Part shown: in pieces, positions 34,526 through 45,929 of the stretch
Numbering within the stretch: the first letter of the stretch is position 1
How the letters are laid out: every line of letters starts with the position of its first letter
Assembly (NCBI GenBank): GCA_011009095.1
Contig: VTPC01000020.1
Coordinates: 136,315-200,314 of the forward strand
Direction: 5' to 3'
Length of the DNA stretch: 64,000 bases
From: Ignelater luminosus
Taxonomy: Eukaryota; Arthropoda; Insecta; Coleoptera; Elateridae
Notes under the pieces: generated by a model
Told to the model about the DNA's origin: nothing
What the model saw: only the letters and a program-made list of their open reading frames with translations
Databases searched by the model: none
Program-made: the position numbers and the translations under genes

Positions 34526-37433
34526 ACCTGTTGTTTTATTGTGAGTATAATCTTTGTCGTCCCTCTTCCAAGTCTACCCACATGAGCTCAGCTGGCCTAG
34601 GACCAAGAGTTCCTAGAAGTTTTTTTATTGTACAAAAAAAAAACATATAAACAGTAACGCAAGGTTTACATTACAGAATTAAATACAATAGAACATTTAT
34701 CATTTAGAAACGTACTTTAAAAAAATAAAATGAATACTGTATACTAGCAAATAAGATAAGAAATTGTATTTATTCGAAACGTCTCTCTTTTTAAAATTCT
34801 TATTTTTAAATTAAAGTTCCATGCTAAGAAATTATTTTTTGAACGTCTAGACCACAAATGTATTTTAACAAAGACGAAGCGATGTAGAGAGTGCGATTAA
34901 GGAGATATTAATGTAATAAACGATCCAAATTAAGATTTCTAAACGTTAATTCACGCTGGGAAAATGATGCTTTATTAAAGGGAGACATAATCTTGCAAAA
35001 CAACACAACAGAATATTATGCTGATATATAAAGAGACCCCTGAAGCATCCTTTCTTCACTGCAGTTATCTGGTGATCCATTGGAAGGGGCGCTGGAACAG
35101 AATAGAGTAAAAAAGTGCAAAACACAAAACAATAAAATAATAAGAGAAAACAGACTTATGCAGTCCAAATTTTGAAAGCCTCTGTAAATTCTTCTAACTA
35201 TTAATCTTAACAAAGCTGATAAAATGCAAACAGAAATGATTCCAATAATTAGTGAGTCTTTCTAACGGTTGATCTACTAAGAGAATGTTATTTATTCTTA
35301 CTTTGAATATTTAAAGATGTTGTGGAGCAAAAGTCAGTTAAAGTAATTTCGGACATTAACCTACAAACACCTGATTCTCACGAGTTTCGGAGTTTTCTAT
35401 CACGTTTACTATTTTTATATCCTTCTAACGTTGTAAAAATTATTATCCGGCACAAAGAGATCTAAATATTTCTTATATGACTTTAACGAATTGTGTTTCA
35501 AAAAAGGAAAAAAAAGAAATGACGAAAACAGGAAAGAAAAATCAACAACAAAACGCAATAAAAGAAAATTCAGTAATATTAGTATTGACTAAAAAAAGAA
35601 GTCAAGGAGAAATATTTACATTCATTATTGGAAAATCTAAATTGTAATTTCCTTCTTTTACTTTTAAATTCACACTTGTTTTTACAAATAATGAAAGTTA
35701 CAGCCCCTAATAAATTTTCGTACTAGATAAATACACGGAAAATGTTGAAGTTTGGCCTAAAAGGTATTTGATGCAGTTTAAATTACAAAAAAGAAAAATA
35801 GGCTGAATCAATTTTATACCAGTTAAGAGCAGGTAATTCATGATTAATTAATGGAATTCGAATAAACGGTTTAAAGATCTCAGAACGTTTCCTGCAAGGT
35901 TTATTAGGGCATATTTTACTCTAATAATTTTAGCTTCTTTGTCAAATTCTTAACTTGATCTTTTTTACATTTAAGTTGTTTTATATGCTTTTTAGTCGAC
36001 ACTGTCACCGGAAACTTTAAACATATAAAATGTCTAAGTAAGCTTTGATAAACCAGACACCAAGGAAGAGGTTTTCATTATATTATTTATGACTTTACGT
36101 ATATATGCACTATACAAGCGATAATAAAGTTTCGAGATTGTCATCTAATATTTAGTTATAATCTTCTTTCCTCAAAGAACTTATAAGCTGATAAATTGTG
36201 TATCAAACAGTTTCTTTCAGAATTACAAAAAGTAACGTCTTTCAATTCCTAAGAGGTTCATAGCAGTCCTAAAAACTCCTTTACGTCGCGTCGTTTGTTA
36301 AATGACGCGAAAATGTTACGACTCCATCTTGACATATTCAAATTCCCTCGGTCATCATTTCGAATAGGTTTTATGTTCATATTTAAGAACGGAAACAGTT
36401 TTAGGTACGTTTATACGTCGATGAAAACGAATCATGACATCATTTTGCATCTTTCATTGCATTCGAAAAAGTAGGTCGCGGTTTTCCTGAATATAATCTC
36501 TACGTGACTTGGCTCGTGTATCCTTAAACCTTAATAACCTATATCTTCTTACACTCTTTGCTCTAATTGATTTTCTTCTTGTATGAGTTTCAAGTATACA
36601 ACCTTTGTTCACACTAATTTTCCTTTTACAACATTTCGCGTTTGACAATGAGCAAATCTTGCCTCTTCTACCTAAAAGTTCTAAAAACAAAACGCTTTGT
36701 TTCGATTTAATTTTGTAACCGTATTTGTTTAACACTTATAATTAATTTTCAAATTATTTTCCACATTATAATCTGCCGTAAATCTAGCTGACATGTAGTG
36801 TCCCATTTCATTTCGTCTGCAATAGTGTAAACTGGCACGCAATGTCATGTCCATAGTTTCACAGTTCACTGTTACATTATTTTTAAAATAACAGAAAAAA
36901 TTTACTTCACTTTTCAAGGGTTTTAGTTTTCAAAAAGAAAAAATTTTCTTTGATGATGTGTTTAACACGATGCTAGACATATAAAAACTCTGAGGTTGAA
37001 ACACTTTTTGTTTAGTAATTTTAACGCGAGCTCGATGGAAAATTTTAATTAGGGCACTTTTACATATAGTCTACTTATTTAACCTTATCGGTGGAAAGGC
37101 AACATCAACAAGACCTGATATTTTTCAATATAAACTTTCGATAGTAATTCGGCTACGGGCTAGGATAATTCATTTTATTGCCGTCATCGTTAGCTATTTC
37201 ATTTCCACTGGTACTTACAATGTTAGTTAAAAAAAGGGCCATTTTAATGATTCTATTCTAAGGACTATTAAGTACATAAAGCAATTTGCTATTCTAACTA
37301 ATGAATAGATTAAATTTTAAAGTTTACCAATTACTAATTACAGTTAAAGTTAATAAACGGTGACGGGTATAATAATTGAAAATTTAGTCCTAAATGAGAA
37401 AAATTAAATCGTTTTAATATCTATCTGTTTCTT
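34526..37433. other. 2.9-kb region, no gene recognised
   Basis: AT-rich. Two adjacent - strand frames (36454-36735, strongly basic, Cys-containing; 36729-36917) are the only ones that look non-random, but neither shows a known domain and no splice structure could be argued. The frame 35016-35213 (-) has a hydrophobic N-terminal stretch but no other support. Confidence 0.35.
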
Positions 37434-37494
37434 AACCTTAAACCATAGCCTAACCTTACCTAATATAACAAAACCTAACCTAACTTAACTTAAT
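37434..37494. repeat. Degenerate CCTAA telomere-like repeats
   Basis: Runs such as CCTAACCTTACCTAA and CCTAACCTAACTTAACTTAA resemble the insect telomere repeat (TTAGG on the other strand), heavily mutated. They lie about 70 bp beyond the 3' end of the CR1-like LINE. Confidence 0.6.
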
Positions 37495-38061
37495 CTATTT
37501 TTTTCGATCGGTTTGATGGGTGAAAGAAAAACATTTCCAAAGGCCTCCAAACCTCTCTCTGTATTAATAATAATAATAACCTTTATTCTCAACAGCTACA
37601 TAGCCAATTACAGAGAATTACAATAAATCTAAAATTATGTGCCGCGTAACAAAGTTAAAAACATATCAAACAAAAAATTGTAAACATCAGTAATAATACA
37701 CAACAGAGAACAACAAATTAAAATACAAAAATTGAGCACAGCTGCTTGAATAAGGACAAATACAACTGTATAAACTGTCATTCAAATAAAAGACATGGAC
37801 TAGAATCTAAACACCAATGTCAATATATATAAATAATAAAATATCAAATGATTTCAAAATATTGTAAATAATCCTTGCGTGCGATAAATAAAATATATTA
37901 GGAGTATTAAACAATTATCTTTCACACAAAAATTCAAACTACAAATAATTAGAATACAACATTTAGCTATAAAATAAAAGTGTAAAATTAAAATAATTGT
38001 AAGCAATAAAACAAAAGTTTTTATCAATACATAAATATTAATAGTATAAAAAGAATCACAG

Positions 38062-41037
38062 TTATTTACCATCACAGGCTTTAATAATAGAGGAATACGA
38101 GTCGCTAAATAAATCAAATTTATATATTTTTGAAAAATCATTAACATCATTCAAAACTGTAGTAATTGGTGAACATGTGTTAAAAGTTCTGAATGGTACA
38201 TTTTTTATTCGACATCTAATGATAGGAACAATAAAACTGCACTTATGTAACAACTGTTCACAGTCGATTTGATAGTGGAGAGCTTTATAAACAGTAGTGA
38301 TTGAAATTAACCTGCGCCTAGTCTCTAATCTTTTCATTTCAAACTTTTCAAGCTGAACATTGTATGCTACGTGATGTTTAAAATTAGGGAATATCCCATA
38401 CTTTCGATAATAGAGATGCCTCAAAAAGCATTTTTGAACTTTTTCCACAATATCAATATCCATAAAAGACCTAGAGGCCCAAATTACAGCGGCATATTCC
38501 AATTTCGAAAGTACATAAGCATTATATAGTAGCAAAGTAGTTTCCGTAGAAAAATCTTTACTGTTTCTAAGTATCCATCCTAACTTCCGATTGGCCTCTT
38601 TCGCACATTCCTCAATATGACGACTAAATTTTAGTTTGGAAGTAAATATTACACCCAAATCTTTAACTTCAGTTACCTTCCGCAATGTAATTCCCATTAT
38701 CGTGTAATTGTGAGTTAGTTCAGTGTGTTTACGGCTGAAAGAGATAACTTGACATTTTTTGGTATTAAGTTGTAATTTATTTTCATCATACCAGCTTACT
38801 AAACGATTTAAATCATTCTGAAGCACTATGCAGTCTTGATTATTATTTACTTTTCGAAACAGTCTAACATCATCTGCATATAATAATATTTCACTGGATG
38901 TGATGCAGCGAGTCAGATCACTTATAAATAATAAAAATAATAAAGGGCCTAGCGTTGACCCTTGTGGGACCCCCGACGTTGGAACGAAATTCTCAGAAAA
39001 AACATGATTATAACGTACAAACATTGATCTTTCAGTTAAATAAGATTTAAAAAATTTGAGCAATTTATCACTAAAACCAAACGCCTTGAGTTTGCTAATA
39101 AGAACATTAAAATCCACTTTATCGAATGCTTTTGCAGCGTCTAAATAAATGACATCAGTTTGTTACTTATTATTTATATTTTCGGAAATAATATCTGTAA
39201 AGGTTAGTAAACTTGTAACTGTCGACTTTTTAGGAACAAATCCATGTTGATATTTACTAATTACAGTTTTAGCATGATTATAAATTTGCAAATGTAAGAC
39301 TGCTTCGAAAAGTTTACTAAATGTTTTTAGTACAGCCACAGGACGATAATTTTCAACCGCCTTAATATCGGCGGAGTTATGAATAGGTCTGATCCAGGCT
39401 TTTTTAAGACGAGTTGGAAATTTGCCTGTATCTAAACTTAAATTAAAGATCGCCCTTAACGGTTTAGACAGAAACTCGGATAAACCCTTGATTAAATAAG
39501 ACGGAATATTATCTTCACCAGGAGAAGCACGCGATTTTAGCTGCTTAATGGCTGTTGTCATCTGATATATGGATATATTCCGAATATTTAGACACTCAGT
39601 TCCGTAATCTAATTGGAAGTTATTATTTGTTGTATTAGTATTATCTTTAGAGTAGACCGAACTGAAGTATTTGGCAAAAGCAGAAACTATCAACTTATCC
39701 CCGGTATATATCACATTATTGTGAGTTACCTCAAGTAATAATCCCCCTTTTTTATTCTTCGCTCTAATAAAATCCCAGAATGTTCTTGGATTAGCCCGTA
39801 TATCTAATTGAACTTCTTGTAAATATCTCTTGCGTGCATTTTTAATTAAATTCTTAATATCCTTCCGTAAAGTATTGAATTTGAGTTTAAGGTTACGATT
39901 TAAATTATTGGTTTTTAAACGTTGCCTAACTTTCCGTTTCTCCTTAAGTTTTGTTTTTATATTATTATCATACCACGAAGGATATTTACGCGACTTATTG
40001 GTTATGGTATTTTTGGAAACACCCTGATCTAAATTATTATATAAAACATCATAAAGTTTGTTTAGTGCTATATCAACATTCGTCTCGTACTTAATAAAGG
40101 TCCAATCGGTAAACCTAGTAATGTTACACATCAAATCAAAATTAGCTTTTTTAAAATTGTAGTAATATGAGCAGTTCTTACCCTTCTTATTGCAATTGTT
40201 TGTTCCAACTAACCTAAAAGTTATAGCTAAAGGAGGATGATAAGCCAGATCAACTTTAACGAGAGGTACTGCATCTTCTTCTACTACACAATGTAAATTG
40301 GTTAAAACCAAATCTAAAGTAGCGTTCTTAGAATTCAAAATATTATTGACAGAATGTAAATTGTACAACTGTATAAACTCTCCAATGCATTTAGCTGATC
40401 CTCCACCTTTAGAAAAGTCGTAATTAGTTCCCGAAACCTGTGGTACATTAAAATCGCCAATAACAATTATACTATCGAACCTCATTCTGCAAACGTTTTC
40501 AAACATTTCAAAATACAGACGGTATTTATCAATTATTGATTTGGGAGGAATATAAACTAAACTAACTAAAATACTGTAATGTAAATATTTAAAAACGACC
40601 CATAGACTTTCTATACCTTCAATGTTATCTACGTTGACTTTACAAGAACTATATTTATTACGTACTGCAAGCAACACTCCACCCCCACCCTGTTTACCAG
40701 TTAATTCACATTTACGATCGTTTCGATATACTGTGTATCTATCATCCATAATTTCACAATTTTCAAAAGAACAATTTAAATTAGTTTCTGTAAACGCAAT
40801 AATAGAAAAATCGTTCGCCAACACATTATCATATAACTCATTCGTTTTCGTTCTAAGTCCACGCACATTTTGGTAGTACATTGACATTGTTTTATAACCA
40901 CTATCGCCGTTAGAACCTTTTTTTTCATTTACAACTGTGAGTATTCTACTTGGTCCGTATGTACTAACACTACTTTTGCTACTTGTAATATGTTCATTTA
41001 CACAAGTGTTTCCAACTGATCCGGAGGCTGTGTGCAA
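38062..41037 (-). pseudogene. CR1-like ORF2: AP endonuclease and reverse transcriptase, single stop
   Basis: 992 codons in one frame with a single internal TAA at 39163-39165, followed directly by a CAA codon. Endonuclease (residues ~55-300): MYYQNVRGLRTKTNELYDN, FTETNLN, the IVIGDFNVPQ box and a YHPPLAI box at the usual catalytic SDH position. RT: YRPVAVLKTFSKLFE, YQHGFVPKKST, VIYLDAAKAFDKVD (motif A, just after the stop), SGVPQGSTLGPLLFLLFISD (motif B), LLYADDVRLF (catalytic YADD) and KVTEVKDLGVIF. The C-terminal part contains SKLEYAAVIWASRSF. All catalytic residues I can identify are kept apart from the endonuclease histidine motif, which reads YHPP rather than SDHxP. The stop would cut the protein just before RT motif A. 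Confidence 0.93.
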
Positions 41038-41120
41038 AAATCCACATTGGAATCCCTAAACTGACACACAGAAAGAAGCTGTTGGACTAAATGGAATTAT
41101 AGCAATTAGATTGTTCCTGT

Positions 41121-41860
41121 TTATAAACTTTTCCGGGTTGTTGTCATTAAATTCGATGTTTTTATTTTCAATATACTCAGCAACTTTTTTGAATAATATA
41201 AATTTGTTTGTTTTTTTAAGTGTATTCCGTGATTTGCAGAATTAGTACTACACAGTGAATTGATATCCAGATAATACGCACTTAATATATTTTCTTCTAG
41301 TATTTTATTGTATACTTGCAAATTGATATCATAAATAAAATTGTTAAGAATGGGACGATTGTTGCAAAAAGGAGTTGATATAAAAATTATATTTGTATTA
41401 TTTGCGGCGACTTTTATTTTATCAAATGCATTTTTGTTCAGTTTCTCTCCTCTCAAAGCGTTATTAGTTCCAGCCCATATTATTATATAATCTTTCTTCC
41501 CAAAATTTTTAACTAGATTGTTTAGGTCTTCAATTATATATTCATATTTGCCATTAGGCTTAAATATACACTGCACGTTGTAATTATCAGAACAAAGTAG
41601 AGACTGTAAGATGTCCGCACTATTACGACCGTTACTATCGCTTAACAGTAGTACTTTTGATTTAGCACTTGATGTTGAATTTTCGGTAGGATTGATCTTA
41701 ACCTGAATAGCTTGTTTTGTACTTGACCTGGTATTTTGGTGTTGACATTATTGATAATATTTACTATTGGACATTTTAAAATATTAATCCTTTTAACCGC
41801 AGGATTTAGAAACCATGTGATGGTCGTGTAATGTATTACTTCAGAACCCATAATCTAGTT
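41121..41860 (-). pseudogene. CR1-like ORF1 with SGNH/GDSL-type esterase domain, frameshifted
   Basis: The block upstream of the ATG at 41576 reads KVLLLSDSNGRNSADILQS, where SDS matches the GDS nucleophile motif. It continues with DYIIIWAGTNNALRG (G-x-N motif), NIIFISTPF and, near the end, SANHGIHLKKQ, the C-terminal DxxH-type position with D replaced by N. These are the four conserved blocks of SGNH hydrolases found in ORF1 of CR1-type LINEs. The N-terminal piece (41642-41851, from MGSEVIHYTT) is in another frame, joined by a frameshift near 41.7 kb. ORF1 ends about 80 bp before ORF2. Confidence 0.75.
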
Positions 41861-42309
41861 AATCTCCTACTAATTACTTTTCTTCTTTTTCCTTCTTGTC
41901 AAGGATTCTGTTTATGTCGTCTGTTATACTATTCTATTTGTCCGCTCTCTAACCATGACTAATTATATTATCTGCTTTTATTTCTTCCGATATTACATTT
42001 CTTATTTTATCTCGGACATACAAAGATTGTATGCCAAAAATTATCCTTGACGTTTACGCAATGTAAACAGTAGGAGGATTGTTCCCTTTTAAATTTGTAT
42101 AGGTAGGCACGATAATCATACCCGTCCCATGAATTTAAATTGGTTTCTTAGACCTTTTGTATTTTGCATTTTTGTAGTTCTGGAACCCTCGTTCTCTTTG
42201 TTATCAAAAGGTCTAATTATTCTATTTGTGTTTATCATCTGTACTGCTTTATTTGAGTTGCTGCGGTACATTTTCCTAAATCTTACGTGTAAGGCCCGAA
42301 TTAGATGCA

Positions 42310-42449
42310 AAATGTGCCTCTGTATCTTTCGATATATCTCTTCAAATTTCTGCCTTAGTTCTTATTATGCCTCAAATAGCCCAAAATAAAATACAACCGT
42401 TACTTCCAACGGTTAGACGGGATATATCGGAAGATACGCAGGCGCATTT
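42310..42449. repeat. 140-bp inverted-repeat structure
   Basis: Arms 42310-42340 and the inverted 42419-42449 (31 bp each, both containing a GTATCTT-CGATATATC stretch) match at about 26 of 31 positions, with a ~78-bp spacer that itself holds AACCGTT and AACGGTT. It could be a small foldback element or a stem in LINE-derived RNA. It lies just beyond the R1-like LINE fragment. Confidence 0.6.
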
Positions 42450-42633
42450 GTATTTTTTATATTTCATACCTTTCTTTCATGCTGTTGGAACCATAACGGT
42501 TTATGGCTACAATTGAATGATTATTCTCTTGCTACTTCTTGCTCCATCGATATTGGACATCAACGTGTTCAGCTTCCTTGTTGCTTCTACAATCTTTTAT
42601 CTCAAGTATAACATCTGCATTCTCACTGAAGAT
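42450..42633 (-). pseudogene. R1-like LINE, continuation beyond the inserted transposon
   Basis: Read leftward directly after the 8-bp duplication (42626-42633): VRMQMLYLR, then KIVEATRKLNTLMSNIDGAR. This resembles the segment after RT motif C in R1-like ORF2 (…LMPNxxGPRxxRR). It picks up where the sequence right of 44,564 stops. It therefore belongs to the same LINE as 44,565-45,900, split by the inverted-repeat transposon. Confidence 0.6.
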
Positions 42634-44564
42634 TAGGGTAGGCCGAAAAAATTCAAATTTGTTTTTAATCATAATACCGCGGAAAAGTTGCGAATTGGGA
42701 AAACTAAAAAAGGGCAAAAAAAGAAATAAAATCGGTTCATATCTTCCGATCGCGCATGTACTCTAAAGTTTGCCGAAATTTGAAATAATTCACATTTTTA
42801 GGATAATTTTTAACATTTTCAAATTAGCCTCTTCCCGAATGTAACAGCTCAAATTTAAGAAACTCATGTCGAACAATTGAACAACTCCGTTTTTACTCAT
42901 TCTTAACTGAAGGTACTTTGAAATTTGATTTATGGGCAAAGCTAGGCATGGTTGACCTTGACAGCAGAATCATTCTGATAAAACCATCCCTACACTCAGC
43001 TCAGCAAACTATTTTTGAAGCTTCTGTCACGAGTTTCACAGATCGTTCAACTGCCTGTGTGTGAACTGGGAATGTCTTGAATGTTATATCCCAATTACGG
43101 ACTGAGTCACTTAAATATGTGATTTAATCTCATTGTCACTGATACCTTTTAATAATGGGATAGAAGATAAATCACAGTCCATCCAGTTAATTATTTCCGA
43201 GTAGTGTTAAGCCGTGATATTGAGTTTTGGCGGCAAGAATGTTCTGATAGTTGCTCTCTTTTGATCTAATTGTCTCGCCTTTAGAATTCGTCAAAGTCCA
43301 AGCTCTGTTACGTGTTTTGTATTATCTTGTATCATGGTTGTTCTGGATGAGCGAAAAAGCCATTTCGTTCGATCACAGGGTCGACAATATTACGTAAATC
43401 TTCAGGCAGGTACCTTGAAGATTGTATTGATTGGTACACAAGTTTTAATCCGTCTGTAAAGTAGTTACTTGTTTTAATACTAAACCACATTGGCATGCAT
43501 GACTTCAGAATAAATACAACTATTTCTTGAAGTTTAGGCGTGAGACTTTCTGCAATTAAGGACAATCTGGGAGCTTGATTTACTGTTGTCAACCACATCG
43601 AGTGTGACAAGGGGCCAGGATCTCGTACAACCAAATTCTCTTTACAATTTCTTGACTTTATTTGTATGGAAATATCGAGTAGATACTGCTTAATCTACTG
43701 ATGTCTATTGTGGGGATCTGACAGCCAACACTGTTGAAGCAAATCACTGGTTTTTCGCAGCCAGTTAGCTTTTCACCGATTGGCCCTTTCAGAGATTTCG
43801 GATCCGTTAATTTATTGTCTAGGTATTAAAACAGATGCCGAAAAGGCAGTTCAGTAAAACGGAGAAGACAAACTCCCCATTATAACGGTTTCCCCAAATG
43901 TATTTCGATTCGGCGAATCAGACCGTTTTTCCAACCTGTATTAACAGCAGCGCCATCACATACTATGAGAACTGATTTTTGAAGAGAAATACCACGACCA
44001 GACAGATAAGAAATAATAAAAGTGACAATACCATCAGAACTTCTAGAAGTTGGAGTACCATGGCCGATGTAGACTGAACCAGGTTCTTGAATTAGGGGGT
44101 AATGCTCTTCCTTCTTTACTATACGGAACCTTTTCGAATGAGCTTGATCTACTACTAACGTGTCGTCCTTCCTTCCAAATAGAAACCTTGTAGTGGAAAT
44201 TTTTTCGTTGAACTATGATTTACCTTTATTTGTATTTTTTTTTTCAAGATTTCATTAACCTTGAATTCAATGTGCCACCGGAAGATGTTGACGGATTTAA
44301 ATAATATTTAAACATTATTTTCTGTGGTTCTAATACGTAAGAATTTGAGCTATTAGATTCGGGAAGAAGCTAATTTAAAAATGTTAAAAATTATCGTAAA
44401 AATGTGAATTTTTCCAAATTTTGGCAAACTTTAGAGTACATGCGCGACCGGAAGATATAAACCGATTTTATTTCTTTTTTACCCCTTTTTAGTTTCCCCA
44501 ATTCGCAACTTTTCCGCGATATTACGACTTGAAAAAAAATTTTGAATTTTTTTGGCCCACCCTA
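42634..44564 (-). mobile_element. 1.93-kb inverted-repeat DNA transposon, copy 1, with 8-bp target duplication
   Basis: Ends TAGGGTAGGCCGAAAAAATT (left) and inverted TAGGGTGGGCCAAAAAAATT (right) open inverted repeats of about 222 bp (42634-42856 and 44343-44564). CTGAAGAT flanks both sides (42626-42633 and 44565-44572). A protein remnant on the - strand fills the middle. Copy 2 of the same family, 1934 bp long, is at 50,468-52,401 on the opposite strand with its own 8-bp duplication. The flanks resume a LINE reading after excising the insert, which fixes the boundaries. An 8-bp duplication with TAGGG ends would fit a hAT-like element, but the long inverted repeats are unusual for that group and the protein is not a standard hAT transposase, so the superfamily is open. 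Confidence 0.92.
42960..44170 (-). pseudogene. Protein of the 1.93-kb transposon, copy 1 (presumed transposase)
   Basis: Read leftward from 44.17 kb: GRKDDTLVVDQAHSKRFRIV; YPLIQEPGSVYIGHGTPTS; SVLIVCDGAAVNTGWKNGLI (acidic CDGAAVNTG); RIEIHLGKPL, a stop, then LPFRHLF and LDNKLTDPKSLKGPIGEKL; VRDPGPLSHSMWLTTVNQAP, LKSCMPMWFSIKT, SSRYLPEDLRNIVDPVIERN and GFFAHPEQP. This series recurs in copy 2. It resembles a family of repeat-encoded proteins I have seen in many insect gene sets as uncharacterised proteins with a (H/L)SHSRWLTTANR motif. DGAAVNTG may supply a catalytic acidic residue. Frameshifts and stops disable it. Role as transposase is inferred from position. Confidence 0.65.
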
Positions 44565-45900
44565 CTGAAGATACCTACCAAGTATCTTTTATGTTAGTTA
44601 GTCTTAATTTCTATTTCGCTTTCAAACGTAACTTTCCTATTAATACAACTGCTTCTATTTTTCTTGTTTACTCATAGGTTTTTCCACTACTTATCAGTGC
44701 TCTGTCTCGGTAAATTATCCCTCAGAACCGCATCATATATGAGGTTCCATAACGTAGATCTCAACATCGACCCCTGAGGGACATTGTAAATCTTTTTCTA
44801 TATAATTTAATAAACATGAAGATATGTCTCTTTGGGGTCTTGCGGGGCTTCTCTATTATTGCCAGTCTTGAGTTTTTCTAGAATTTCAGAAATAGTCTCC
44901 TTTTAGTTTTGCGTTTATCAAGTTTAAAAAATATTCTTCTTTACAAGTTGCAATCACTTTTGTTACTTTTGGTGGTGCTGGAATGGGGTTTACCAGTTTT
45001 AATTATTGTTGTTTTCGTAACTGCTTTTGTTGTAAAACTGGTATGTCCTTTACTATTGCTTCTTTCCATATAATTCTAGGGTGCTGTGGAAGATGTTTCT
45101 GCGCTTCAGCCATTATGTCTTTATCCATTGGTTGTGTCTTTGGAGTGTTCTTCAATTTTTTGCCAAAAAATGTATCTAAGCATTTCTCCATATATTATCC
45201 AGTTCTATTAATAGGGTATTCCACGCCTTCTTTGTTTCATTCAATTTTTTTGTTTTTGCTTTATACTATTCTTCTAGTTGTTGTTTTGTGCCTTTGTGCC
45301 TTCTTTCTTCTTTTTACACCTATTTAAGGCCCTTATTGTCACCATGCAGTCTCTTGTCATTTGTGCTATCCTCTAGTACACGTACCTCCGACGCCCATCT
45401 GCATTTACTTTATTTTTATTAAACACCGCTTTAGATTTCATTAGAATTTTGTTTGTTTTTCTGAGAAATTACCGCAATCTACACGTTAGATGTTCCATCT
45501 CTTGTTTAAACTTCTTGCTTAAGGGTCTTCATATCACTGTTTATTATAACTTCACAGGTGGTGGTATTGTAGTCATTATAGCTTTCTATATTGCGAACTA
45601 TTCAGTCATTTATCACCAGAGTTGTGTTGTAGCGTCTATGTTTGATAATTGTCTGCGTTTCTCGAAGGTTGGCTTGTCTCTGGTGTTTGCCATTTTCTAG
45701 TTATTTATTTAATATACCCCTTCTGCTGTCCTCTGTATTATATCCCTATTTTTCAAATTTTGCATTTAGATCTCTTGTTATCATTATTTATACAACTCTT
45801 AGCGATTTAATGCTATCTTTAATGCGTTTCAGGTAATTATCAAAATCTCTAGAATTTTATTTGGAGAGAAATAGTAGCATACCTACACATATTTATCCTC
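44565..45900 (-). pseudogene. R1-like LINE: endonuclease, linker and RT start (interrupted by transposon)
   Basis: Read leftward from 45.9 kb: an endonuclease tail of the form LKRIKDSIKSLR, RDLNAKFEK, NTEDSRRGILN and ANLRETQ, then ESYNDYN, all with stops; linker MEKCLDTFFGKKLKN, then MDKDIMAEAQKHL (45191-45003); and RT motif B PQGSMLRSTLWNLIYDAVLR near 44.78 kb. LWN(I/L)xYD after the PQGS box is characteristic of R1/LOA-like elements. Beyond 44.60 kb comes VVLIGKLRLK, and the frame then runs into the 8-bp duplication of the inserted transposon and continues at 42,633. The catalytic YADD box is not readable. The + strand frame 44983-45327 is only its antisense. Confidence 0.65.
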
Positions 45901-45929
45901 TAGCTTTATCTATGTTAACTAGCTTAACC

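Larger units (their letters stand above)
37563..41870 (-). mobile_element. CR1-like non-LTR retrotransposon, nearly complete
   Basis: - strand order: ORF1 with an esterase-type domain (~41.85-41.12 kb), ORF2 with endonuclease and reverse transcriptase (41.037-38.062 kb), ~0.5 kb of 3' untranslated sequence, then GAATAAAGGTTATTATTATT as a 3' simple-repeat tail at 37563-37590. An ORF1 esterase is a feature of CR1-group elements. The 5' end is uncertain. ORF2 has one stop and ORF1 one frameshift, so this is among the youngest LINE copies in the window. No target duplication was recognised. Confidence 0.85.

Noticed and set aside
39830..40876. + strand frames at 39830-40027 and 40622-40876
   Set aside because: Antisense shadows of the CR1-like ORF2 endonuclease region.
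44983..45327. A 114-codon, Cys/Phe-rich hydrophobic + strand frame resembling a membrane protein
   Set aside because: It is antisense to the R1-like LINE linker (KCLDTFFGKKLKN on the - strand), which explains the long opening.
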